Source: Acidobacteriaceae bacterium (GTDB taxonomy: Bacteria > Acidobacteriota > Terriglobia > Terriglobales > Acidobacteriaceae). Taken from it: a stretch of 7,332 bases of DNA. The position numbers were made by a program, and so were the translations under genes. The DNA lies in assembly GCA_025462805.1 (NCBI GenBank), contig JAOAPJ010000144.1:1-7332 (forward strand). The letters are read 5' to 3'. The stretch's first letter is position 1, and every line of letters begins with the position of its first letter. Positions 1 to 6,585 of the stretch are shown in pieces. The notes under the pieces are model-generated. The model was not told the origin of the DNA, ran no database searches, and worked only from the letters and a program-made list of their open reading frames with translations.

Positions 1-329
1 GGCCGTTTCGCGCGCAAACTGCCAGCCTCGGCGGCTTTCTGGGAATTCGCGTCGACGGCCGTCTCGCGGCAATGGCCGGCCAACGATTAACCCCGCCCGG
101 CTTCGCGGAAGTGAGCGCTGTGTGCACGCACCCGGACTTCCGCGGGCGCGGTTTTGCCGCAGCCCTTGTCGCTGCTGTCACACGCAGCATTTATGCCCAG
201 GATGGATTGCCATTCTTGACCGTCTCTGAAACCAACAAAGCAGCGATGCGAATCTATCGGCAGGAGGGCTTCGTTGTTCGCCGCACCTTGCATCTGGCCG
301 TCCTTAAGCTGCTCAGCAGCCGCCCGTGA
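1..329 (+). CDS. GNAT-family N-acetyltransferase, C-terminal part (5' end outside window)
   Basis: This is the C-terminal part of a GNAT (Gcn5-related) acetyltransferase of the FR47-like kind. Such enzymes transfer an acetyl group from acetyl-CoA to an amine; the substrate here cannot be told. The frame is open from base 3, and the ATG at 72 lies inside the domain, so it is not the start. The conserved core is present. A strand reading FLGIRVDGRLAAMAG is followed by EVSAVCTHPDFRGRGFA, whose RGRGFA (141-158) is the acetyl-CoA pyrophosphate-binding motif A (R/Q-x-x-G-x-G/A). The segment NKAAMRIYRQEGF (234-272) is the usual motif B 'N..A...Y...GF' near the C-terminus. The gene ends with TGA at 327-329 and no partner gene follows closely on the same strand. 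The family call is firm; the specific function is unknown. Confidence 0.9.
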   Translation, partial: PFRAQTASLGGFLGIRVDGRLAAMAGQRLTPPGFAEVSAVCTHPDFRGRGFAAALVAAVTRSIYAQDGLPFLTVSETNKAAMRIYRQEGFVVRRTLHLAVLKLLSSRP

Positions 330-332
330 GAA

Positions 333-390
333 GGAGCCATTCCGGCCATGAGGCACCACCAATGGGGCATGGAACGGATGCACTGGCTCC
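333..390 (+). other. Imperfect stem-loop between the acetyltransferase and receptor genes
   Basis: The left arm has three blocks: GGAGCCA (333-339), TCCG (341-344) and CCATG (346-350). They pair in order with TGGCTCC (384-390), CGGA (375-378) and CATGG (368-372). This gives about 16 base pairs broken by small bulges around a 17-base loop. It starts four bases after the acetyltransferase stop codon. No U-run follows, so it is not a classical intrinsic terminator. It could be a 3' end stabiliser, part of the receptor leader, or chance in GC-rich DNA. Confidence 0.4.
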
Positions 391-407
391 CGCATGATCG
401 AAAGAGG

Positions 408-424
408 GCCGGCGTCAGACCGGC
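408..424 (+). other. Small GC hairpin upstream of the receptor gene
   Basis: GCCGG (408-412) and CCGGC (420-424) can form a five-pair stem with a seven-base loop. It lies 19 bases before the ribosome binding site of the receptor gene. No T-run follows it. With the larger stem-loop upstream it could structure the receptor leader RNA, but a stem this short is common by chance at this GC content. Confidence 0.25.
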
Positions 425-443
425 AGGGGTAGCATCTTGCCTC

Positions 444-448
444 AGGAG
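444..448 (+). promoter_or_regulatory. Ribosome binding site of the receptor gene
   Basis: AGGAG is followed by an eight-base spacer before the ATG at 457. This is near-ideal Shine-Dalgarno placement and fixes the start codon. The choice also gives a convincing signal peptide. Confidence 0.75.
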
Positions 449-456
449 CACGGGCC

Positions 457-3400
457 ATGTCGGGCTGCGGCGCGCGTTGGAGACGGGCCTGCCGGCATAT
501 CGCCCTAAGTAGTCTCGCCGCGGCGCTCAGCGCATCGCCTCTTCAGGCCCAGTCCACCACCGAGGGCGTCATAGGCGGCATCGTCGTCGACCCTCGCGGC
601 GCTGCAGCAGATGCAGAGATCGACCTCACCAGCGCAGACACGGCACACGTTTACCAGGCCCGCACCGACGCACACGGCAGCTTCCGCTTCCTCGGCTTGC
701 CGCCGGGCATCTACGACGCCTGGATCACCCAGACTGGGTTCGTGCGCGTGCATGTGACACAAGTTATGGTTCAGGTCGGCCGCTTCACGCCACTCTCGGC
801 GCAACTCACCATTGCCAATGCAGAAGAGACAGTCGAGGTGCGCGAGCCCGGCGTCGTCCTCGACCTCAGCAACCCGGCCCTCTCTACCAACATCGACCAA
901 GCCGCCATCGACGAACTGCCCAGCAACAGCCGCCGCTGGACCTACTTCGCACTGCTCACGCCCGGCGTGGTGCCGGACCAGGAGGGCTACGGGCTGCTTA
1001 GCTTCCGCGGCATTAGCGTGCTGCTGAACAACAATACGCTCGACGGTGCGGACAACAACCAGGCCTTCTTCTCCGAGGAGCGCGGCCGCACCCGCACCGC
1101 GTACTTCGCCAGCCAGGCCTCGGTGCGGGAGTTCCAGGTGAACACCTCAAACTACTCCGCCGAGTACGGGCGTGCCGCGGGCGGGGTGGTGAACACGGTC
1201 ACGCGAAGCGGGACCAATGCATTGCACGGCAACGCTTTTCTCTTCGACCGTGACAACCGCTGGGGCGCACGCAACCCGTTCACGCAACTGGCGCAGTTAC
1301 AGCCAGACGGCACCGTCACCGGCGTCTCCGTCGCACCCACGGATACCCGCCAGCAATGGGGCATCGCGGCCGGCGGCCCGCTGCGGCGACAGCGCCTCTT
1401 CTGGTTCTTCACCTATGACCAGTTCCGCCGCAACTTCCCGGCCGTCTCGCGTCCCGGCAACATCACAAAGTTCTTCGACCGCGCACTCACCTCATCCGAA
1501 CTCGAGACGCTGCGCCAGCGGCTCGGCGTGCCGCTGCCCAGCTACGCGCTCGAGCAGTACCAGCAGTTCGTCAGCGGTATCATGGGCGAGACCGGACTCG
1601 TCCCGCGCAGTGCCAGCCAGCTCATCCTGTTCCCCAAGGTCGACTGGCAGTTTAACGACCGGAATCACGTATCTGTTCAATACAACTTCCTCCGCTGGAG
1701 CTCGCCTCACGGCGCCCTCACCCAGACGGCAACCAGCTACGGTATTTCCAGCTTCGGAGACGATCACGTCACGGACGATGTGCTGGTCGCGCGTTGGAAC
1801 ACTTTCCTCACCGCCAACCTGATGCACGAACTGCGCGTGCAGTATGGGCGTGACTTCGAGTCGCAGTTCAGCACATCGCCGTCCAACTTCGAGCAACCCT
1901 TCAGCCACAATGCCTACGGCCGCTCGCCGCAGATCACGCTGGTCGGCTCCGGCACCGGCCTGCGCATCGGCAAGCCCGCCACGATGGACCGGGCCGCGAT
2001 GCCCGATGAGCACCGCACACAAGTGGCCAGCACGCTCAGCTACGTGCGCGGCAGGCACATTTACAAAGCAGGCTACGACTTCAATCATGTGCTCGACGGG
2101 ATCAACAGCATCTACGACGGCAACGGCACCTACTCCTACTCGTCATTGCTCAACTTCGCCTCGGACGCTCTCGCCCCCAGCCGCTGCGACGCGGCGGCCA
2201 GCGGCCTCGGAAATTCGCCGTGCTTCAGCTACTACACGCAATTGCTTGGGCCGCAGGTCTTCAGCTTCGACACCAATGACTATGCCGCCTTCGTGAGTGA
2301 TGCGTGGAAGCTCGGGCACCGCATGACTCTCTCCTACGGTATCCGATATGAGTACGAGCAGCTCCCGCCACAGAACAAGCTGCTGGCCAATCCCGCGCTG
2401 CCGCAGACCCGCTCTCTTCCGCAGGATCGCAACAACTACGGTCCGCGTGTTGGCATAGCCTATGACCTCACAGGCAAGGGCAACACCGTGGTCCGGGGTG
2501 GTTACGGCGTCTACTTTGGGCGCATCATCAACTCGACCATATTCGCCGCTTTTTCACAGACCGGCTCCCAAGCCGGCCAGCTCGGTTACTATTTCCGCCC
2601 AGGCGATGCCGGCGCGCCCATCTTTCCCTACATCTTCACCGGTAGAGTCGTTGTGCCGCAGAAGCCCAACGCCGTCTACTTCGATCCGCACTTCCAGAAT
2701 CCGCAGATCACCCAGGAAGAGGCATCGCTGGCGCAACGCATCTCGCGCAACACCGAAATCACCGTCAGCTATCTGCGCAGCACCGGTCAGGACCTGCCAA
2801 ATTTCATCGATACCAACATCGATATCGCAACCGCCGTCCCCATCACCTACACGATCAAGGACCCGCAGCACCTCGGCCCACTCAAGCAGCCCACCTACGC
2901 GACCCACCTGTTCACCCAACGGCCGAATACGAGCTACGGATCGATCACTGATATTGCCAGCATCACTGGCTCCCGCTACCAGGCCATCGTGATCAAAGCC
3001 ACACACAGCGGCGGGCCCTGGCTGCACGTCCACGCCAGCTACACCTTCGCCCACGCGCAGGACGACAATCAGAACGAGACCACCTTCAGCGATACCAATG
3101 ACGTGCTCGACCCCAGCAATCTCAGGCTCGAGTTCGCCGACTCGAACTTCGACGTGCGTCAGCGTGCGACCGCCGGCATCATCGTGCGTGCGCGCTGGAA
3201 GCGTCACGGGTGGCTCGGGGCCCTTGCCAATGGATATGCGCTGGCGCCCACTATGGCCGCGCAGACGGGGCTGCCCTACTCGCTGCGCACCTCGGGTGCG
3301 ATCCCCTACGTGCGCTACACGGATGCGTTCGGGCACTCGCAGAAACTCAGCGGCATCGGCGCCAGCATCAATGGCTCAGGCGGAGACGCGCGCATTCCCG

Positions 3401-3699
3401 AGGTCGGCCGCAACACCTATCGGTATCCGGGAACCTACAGCATCGACCTCCGTGCCTCCCGCACTCTCACCCTGAGCGACAAGACGCGCCTCGAGATCAT
3501 GATGCAGGGCTTCAACCTGCTCAACCATCAAAACGTCACACAGATCAGCACCACCGGCTACATGATCAGCGGAGCCTCGAGCGTGGATACCGATCCGGTG
3601 CTGACCTACCAGCCCACCTTCAGGACCGTTACCAACAGCAACAGCACGAATCTCTATCGCGAACGGCAACTCGAGCTCGTTGCCCGCCTGCGCTTCTGA
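457..3699 (+). CDS. Oar-like TonB-dependent receptor with carboxypeptidase regulatory domain
   Basis: This predicted outer-membrane beta-barrel protein of 1080 residues belongs to the large TonB-dependent receptor-like family abundant in Acidobacteriota. Members are thought to import or bind large substrates such as glycans; the substrate here is unknown. Residues 1-31 form a signal peptide: a basic N-region (RWRRACRH), a hydrophobic stretch, and probable cleavage after PLQA. Residues about 36-125 form a carboxypeptidase-regulatory-like domain (GGIVVDPRGAAADAEI, then GSFRFLGLPPGIYDAWI). A plug-like region follows at about 135-260, with SFRGISVLLNNNTLDG and YGRAAGGVVNTVTRSGTN. The rest reads as barrel strands, including QGFNLLNHQN near the end. 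The protein closes on RLRF, a terminal aromatic residue typical of barrels inserted by the BAM machinery. The only cysteines in the mature chain are C577 and C589, probably one loop disulfide. No clear TonB box is visible. It appears monocistronic. Confidence 0.93.
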   Translation: MSGCGARWRRACRHIALSSLAAALSASPLQAQSTTEGVIGGIVVDPRGAAADAEIDLTSADTAHVYQARTDAHGSFRFLGLPPGIYDAWITQTGFVRVHVTQVMVQVGRFTPLSAQLTIANAEETVEVREPGVVLDLSNPALSTNIDQAAIDELPSNSRRWTYFALLTPGVVPDQEGYGLLSFRGISVLLNNNTLDGADNNQAFFSEERGRTRTAYFASQASVREFQVNTSNYSAEYGRAAGGVVNTVTRSGTNALHGNAFLFDRDNRWGARNPFTQLAQLQPDGTVTGVSVAPTDTRQQWGIAAGGPLRRQRLFWFFTYDQFRRNFPAVSRPGNITKFFDRALTSSELETLRQRLGVPLPSYALEQYQQFVSGIMGETGLVPRSASQLILFPKVDWQFNDRNHVSVQYNFLRWSSPHGALTQTATSYGISSFGDDHVTDDVLVARWNTFLTANLMHELRVQYGRDFESQFSTSPSNFEQPFSHNAYGRSPQITLVGSGTGLRIGKPATMDRAAMPDEHRTQVASTLSYVRGRHIYKAGYDFNHVLDGINSIYDGNGTYSYSSLLNFASDALAPSRCDAAASGLGNSPCFSYYTQLLGPQVFSFDTNDYAAFVSDAWKLGHRMTLSYGIRYEYEQLPPQNKLLANPALPQTRSLPQDRNNYGPRVGIAYDLTGKGNTVVRGGYGVYFGRIINSTIFAAFSQTGSQAGQLGYYFRPGDAGAPIFPYIFTGRVVVPQKPNAVYFDPHFQNPQITQEEASLAQRISRNTEITVSYLRSTGQDLPNFIDTNIDIATAVPITYTIKDPQHLGPLKQPTYATHLFTQRPNTSYGSITDIASITGSRYQAIVIKATHSGGPWLHVHASYTFAHAQDDNQNETTFSDTNDVLDPSNLRLEFADSNFDVRQRATAGIIVRARWKRHGWLGALANGYALAPTMAAQTGLPYSLRTSGAIPYVRYTDAFGHSQKLSGIGASINGSGGDARIPEVGRNTYRYPGTYSIDLRASRTLTLSDKTRLEIMMQGFNLLNHQNVTQISTTGYMISGASSVDTDPVLTYQPTFRTVTNSNSTNLYRERQLELVARLRF

Positions 3700-3734
3700 A
3701 TATTCGTATTCGAGCCAGCCCCTTCATTCTTCAT

Positions 3735-3794
3735 TGACCGGCCATCCCGACCCGCGGCGCGGCGGAGTGGAGGGATCTGCTTTCTTCGGTCGGC
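3735..3794 (+). repeat. REP-like intergenic element (candidate dispersed repeat)
   Basis: The stretch reads as 'CATCCCGACCC' (3743-3753), then a GC-rich core, then 'GGAGTGGAGGGATCTGCTTT' (3764-3783). From memory this composite resembles a dispersed intergenic repeat of Acidobacteriaceae genomes. The core can form a short CCGC/GCGG hairpin (3752-3755 with 3759-3762). The flanks carry a five-base inverted pair, GACCG (3736-3740) and CGGTC (3787-3791). It lies in the gap between the receptor and mnmG. Only one copy is in the window, so repetition cannot be shown here. Confidence 0.45.
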
Positions 3795-3820
3795 ACCCAA
3801 TTTACAGGGGGATTTAGAAT

Positions 3821-3825
3821 AAGGA
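3821..3825 (+). promoter_or_regulatory. Probable ribosome binding site of mnmG
   Basis: AAGGA lies 13 bases before the ATG at 3839. The spacer is somewhat long, but this is the only purine-rich Shine-Dalgarno-like run close by. The start is supported by the protein: the FAD-binding motif then falls at residues 13-18, as expected for MnmG. Confidence 0.5.
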
Positions 3826-3838
3826 CCAGACTCGCTTC

Positions 3839-5827
3839 ATGCCCGTCACCGAACAATACGATGTGGCCGTGGTCGGCGCCGGCCACGCTGGGTGCGAGGC
3901 CGCGATGGCGGCCGCGCGCATGGGCCTGCGGACGGCGCTCTACACGTTCAACCTCGACCTCATCGCGCAGATGTCCTGCAATCCCGCCATCGGCGGCATC
4001 GCCAAGGGCCACCTGGTGCGCGAGGTCGATGCGCTCGGCGGCATCATGGGCGAGGTGGCCGACGCCGTGGGCATCCAGTTCCGCCTGCTCAACACCTCGC
4101 GCGGCCCCGCTGTCTGGTCGCCCCGCGCGCAGTGCGATAAGCAGCAGTACCGCGTCAAGATGCGCCAGGTACTTGAAGCGCAACCCGGCCTCTACATCAA
4201 GCAGGGCGAGGTGATTGACCTGCTGATCGACGCGGCGGATGACGGCACCCGCAGCGCCCACGGACTCAAGCTGCGTGATGGGCGCACCGTCCAGGCCGCC
4301 GCAATCGTCATCACCACGGGCACGTTTTTGAACGGCCTCATCCACTGCGGCGAGGAGCAGTACCCCGCCGGTCGCAGCGGTGAGCCACCCAGCCTCCTGC
4401 TCGGCGAAAGCCTGAAGCGGCTCGGCCTACGTGGCTGCCGGCTCAAGACCGGTACGCCACCGCGCTTGGACGGCCGCAGCATCGACTGGTCGCGCTTCGC
4501 CGAGCAGCCCGGCGACCCGGACCCGACGCCCTTCAGCTTCCGCACCACCACGCTGCCGCAGCGTCAGGTCTCCTGCCACATCGCCTACACCACTCCGGAG
4601 ACGCTGCGCATCATTCGCGAGAACGTTACGCGCTCGCCCATGTACTCCGGCCAGATACAGGCCGTTGGCCCGCGCTACTGTCCCTCAATCGAAGACAAGG
4701 TCGTCCGTTTTCCGGACAAGGAGCAGCACCAGTTCTTCCTCGAGCCCGAGGGGCTGGATACGCACGAGGTCTACGTCAACGGCATGTCCACCTCTCTGCC
4801 CATGGACGTGCAGTGGCAGGTGGTGCGTTCCATTCCCGGCCTTGAGAACGCCGAGATGCTGCGTCCGGGCTACGCCATCGAGTACGACGCCATCGATCCA
4901 ACCGAGCTCGATCGTAGCCTGCGCATCAAGTCCATCGCCGGCCTGTACCTTGCCGGACAGATCAACGGCACCTCCGGTTACGAGGAGGCCGCCTGCCAGG
5001 GCCTCATGGCCGGCATCAACGCGGCGCTTGCGGTTCGAGGTGAGGCTCCATTCACGCTCGACCGAACCGAGGCTTACACCGGCATCCTCATCGACGATCT
5101 CATCAGCAAGGGCACCAACGAGCCCTACCGCATGTTCACCTCGCGCGCTGAGTTCCGCCTCCACCTGCGAATCGATAACGCCGACCGCCGCCTCACCCCC
5201 TACGGCCGTCGCCTCGGGCTTATCGACACGGCGGCTTGGGACGCCTATGAGGCAAGGCAGCAGCGCGCCGTCACCATGGAGAAACTGCTTTCGACCACAC
5301 GCATTGACGCCGACCGCGTCGCCGCTGCCTTCCCCGAGCTCTCGCTTGATCCCGAGAGCATCTCCGGCCAGAGCCACGCCCAACTGCTCAAGCGTCCCGA
5401 GGTCACGATCGATCGGCTGCGCCCACTCGTCCAGGCACTCCCCATGAGCGGAGAGACCCGCATCCTGCTCGAGCCATTGCTCGATGGGGATTCACTCACC
5501 GCCCGCGCGCGCAACGAGCTCCGCGCCGTCGAGACGGAGATCAAGTATGCCGGCTACCTCGACCAGCAGCGCCGCTCCATTGAGCGCCTTAAGCGCGCCG
5601 AGAGCCAGAGCATTCCCGAGTGGTTCGACTACCAGAACGTCAGCGGCCTGTCACGCGAGATGCAGGAGAAGCTGATGCGGGTGCGTCCACAGACCGTCGG
5701 TCAGGCCAGCCGCATCCCCGGCGTCACGCCCGCAGCACTCTCCCTGATCCACGTCTACATCGAGATCCAGAGCCGCCGCCGAACCGATGCTGCGCAGGCC
5801 ATCAGCGGAGCGATCGCGGGCTCGTAA
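3839..5827 (+). CDS. mnmG: tRNA uridine-5-carboxymethylaminomethyl(34) synthesis enzyme MnmG (GidA)
   Basis: MnmG works with the GTPase MnmE in the cytoplasm to install (carboxymethyl)aminomethyl groups at C5 of wobble uridine 34 in certain tRNAs. It uses FAD, NADH and a methylene-tetrahydrofolate carbon. The protein has 662 residues, against about 629 in E. coli. The FAD dinucleotide motif GAGHAG is at 13-18. The signature [22 protein letters not shown] begins at C47, the same number as the conserved E. coli Cys47. The second conserved cysteine (E. coli Cys277) is C281 in YCPSIEDK. Other landmarks are TTGTFLNG (159-166), [11 protein letters not shown] (202-212) and [14 protein letters not shown] (372-385). 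The C-terminal helical domain, which binds MnmE and tRNA in characterised homologues, is intact ([17 protein letters not shown]). All expected parts are present. Neither mnmE nor rsmG (gidB), common neighbours elsewhere, lies next to it. Confidence 0.98.
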   Translation: MPVTEQYDVAVVGAGHAGCEAAMAAARMGLRTALYTFNLDLIAQMSCNPAIGGIAKGHLVREVDALGGIMGEVADAVGIQFRLLNTSRGPAVWSPRAQCDKQQYRVKMRQVLEAQPGLYIKQGEVIDLLIDAADDGTRSAHGLKLRDGRTVQAAAIVITTGTFLNGLIHCGEEQYPAGRSGEPPSLLLGESLKRLGLRGCRLKTGTPPRLDGRSIDWSRFAEQPGDPDPTPFSFRTTTLPQRQVSCHIAYTTPETLRIIRENVTRSPMYSGQIQAVGPRYCPSIEDKVVRFPDKEQHQFFLEPEGLDTHEVYVNGMSTSLPMDVQWQVVRSIPGLENAEMLRPGYAIEYDAIDPTELDRSLRIKSIAGLYLAGQINGTSGYEEAACQGLMAGINAALAVRGEAPFTLDRTEAYTGILIDDLISKGTNEPYRMFTSRAEFRLHLRIDNADRRLTPYGRRLGLIDTAAWDAYEARQQRAVTMEKLLSTTRIDADRVAAAFPELSLDPESISGQSHAQLLKRPEVTIDRLRPLVQALPMSGETRILLEPLLDGDSLTARARNELRAVETEIKYAGYLDQQRRSIERLKRAESQSIPEWFDYQNVSGLSREMQEKLMRVRPQTVGQASRIPGVTPAALSLIHVYIEIQSRRRTDAAQAISGAIAGS

Positions 5828-5841
5828 GGCCGGCTACGCTC

Positions 5842-6435
5842 TCAGGGCTGAGGCTTGTCCGCGCCCGCAGGCGGGGGTGCCTGCGTACTCTTCGCGCCGC
5901 TGTACACCAGCGGAATGTGCAGCGGAAGCGTCGCATTGCTCTTCGTCTTCACCGCTGCCTTTTTCCGCTCTTCCTCGGTGGCCACCACTGTGCGCTGCGA
6001 GTTGATGCACTGCCAGTTGCCCATCGTGTTCTTCCGGAAGACGTGCGTGAAGACGCCCTTCTCGTTCACCGGATCGCCTTCGCCCTTCCAGTGCATCACG
6101 TAGGTGCCGTTCACCACCGCAAGTTCGCCCAGCACTCGCGCGCCAATCACCTTTTGCGTCAGCGTCAACGGCTCCGCACCCGCGACAAACAAATGGGCAA
6201 TCTGCTGGTTGCGCGTGGTCACATCGCCATCCGCGCCGATGCCGACGTAGTCCCGCGACAGCAGGTTCTCGAGCGCAAACTGATCATGCTTGGCGACGGC
6301 CGCGTCCCAGGAGTCTTCGATCTTCTGCATGGCTGCGGTATCCGGTGAGGGCTCAGCGGATTGGGCAAAAACGCCAGTGCAGGACAGGCTTACGACGGCG
6401 GCGATGACGGCATAGCCAAGATAACGAAACGGCAT
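5842..6435 (-). CDS. Secreted NTF2-like (DUF4440/SnoaL-type) protein
   Basis: This gene encodes 197 residues and lies convergent to mnmG. Residues 1-24 form a signal peptide (YLGYAVIAAVVSLSCTGVFA) with probable cleavage before Q25, so the product should be periplasmic or secreted. Residues about 33-150 look like an NTF2-like alpha+beta cone domain: an opening helix (MQKIEDSWDAAVAKHDQFALENLLSRDYVGI), a helix with TTRNQQIAHLF, and closing strands (LAVVNGTYVMHW, GVFTHVFRK, WQCINSQRTVV). Such domains serve as small enzymes or ligand binders; no catalytic residues can be assigned. After a charged EEERKKAAVKTK segment the tail is proline-rich (APPPAGADKPQP). The frame extends upstream to an ATG at 6574-6576, but the start at 6435 is preferred. 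It places the signal peptide at the N-terminus and has GGTGGAG 11 bases upstream. Family level is likely; role unknown. Confidence 0.8.
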   Translation of the reverse strand: MPFRYLGYAVIAAVVSLSCTGVFAQSAEPSPDTAAMQKIEDSWDAAVAKHDQFALENLLSRDYVGIGADGDVTTRNQQIAHLFVAGAEPLTLTQKVIGARVLGELAVVNGTYVMHWKGEGDPVNEKGVFTHVFRKNTMGNWQCINSQRTVVATEEERKKAAVKTKSNATLPLHIPLVYSGAKSTQAPPPAGADKPQP

Positions 6436-6585
6436 GGGACGGCGATCTCCACCCTCGATGATACAGCGCGAGTGGTAACCGCCGGGATGCGGACGCGTAA
6501 TCCACAAGGAACGAATCTCGGTGTGGACGGGCAAGGAAATCGGGGACTGGATGCATGCCGTGAAGTGGCGCAACATAGAGACTCC
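6436..6585. other. Divergent intergenic region between the NTF2-like gene and dnaB
   Basis: These 150 bases separate two genes that point away from each other, so they should hold both promoters. I see no convincing -35/-10 pair on either strand. The minus strand has a TATCAT that could be a -10 element, but no matching -35 box lies about 17 bases upstream. The dnaB frame is open through the part nearest dnaB. Confidence 0.5.
6447..6453 (-). promoter_or_regulatory. Ribosome binding site of the NTF2-like gene
   Basis: On the minus strand GGTGGAG lies 11 bases before the ATG whose first base is 6435. It favours this internal start over the longer in-frame alternative beginning at 6576, which would bury the signal peptide. 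Confidence 0.55.

Noticed and set aside
72..329. The ATG at 72 as the start of a small 85-residue acetyltransferase.
   Set aside because: The frame is open to the left edge and the residues before it (FLGIRVDGRLAA) match the conserved GNAT core, so the gene begins outside the window.
2554..3336. A 260-codon minus-strand open frame inside the receptor gene.
   Set aside because: It is antisense to a clearly coding frame with signal peptide, domains and barrel end. Its protein is valine/glycine/aspartate-rich without recognisable motifs, which is typical of antisense frames in GC-rich genes.
3801..3820. TTTACA (3801-3806) and TAGAAT (3815-3820) as a sigma-70 promoter for mnmG.
   Set aside because: The spacing is only 8 bases instead of about 17. 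A start point after TAGAAT would also fall beyond the ribosome binding site.
4431..5447. A 338-codon plus-strand open frame inside mnmG, and a 232-codon minus-strand frame at 4685-5383.
   Set aside because: Both overlap the well-conserved mnmG coding sequence. The plus-strand one is Ser/Arg/Pro/Thr-rich, as expected for a shifted frame of GC-rich DNA, and shows no domain.
5866..5876. CCCG-CAGG-CGGG type hairpin as a terminator after mnmG.
   Set aside because: It lies in the proline/alanine-rich coding tail of the minus-strand gene, is very short, and is not followed by a T-run on either strand.
5620..6348. A 242-codon plus-strand open frame across the end of mnmG and the NTF2-like gene.
   Set aside because: It runs out of frame through mnmG and antisense to the signal-peptide-bearing NTF2-like gene. 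Its Arg/His-rich composition indicates a shadow frame.
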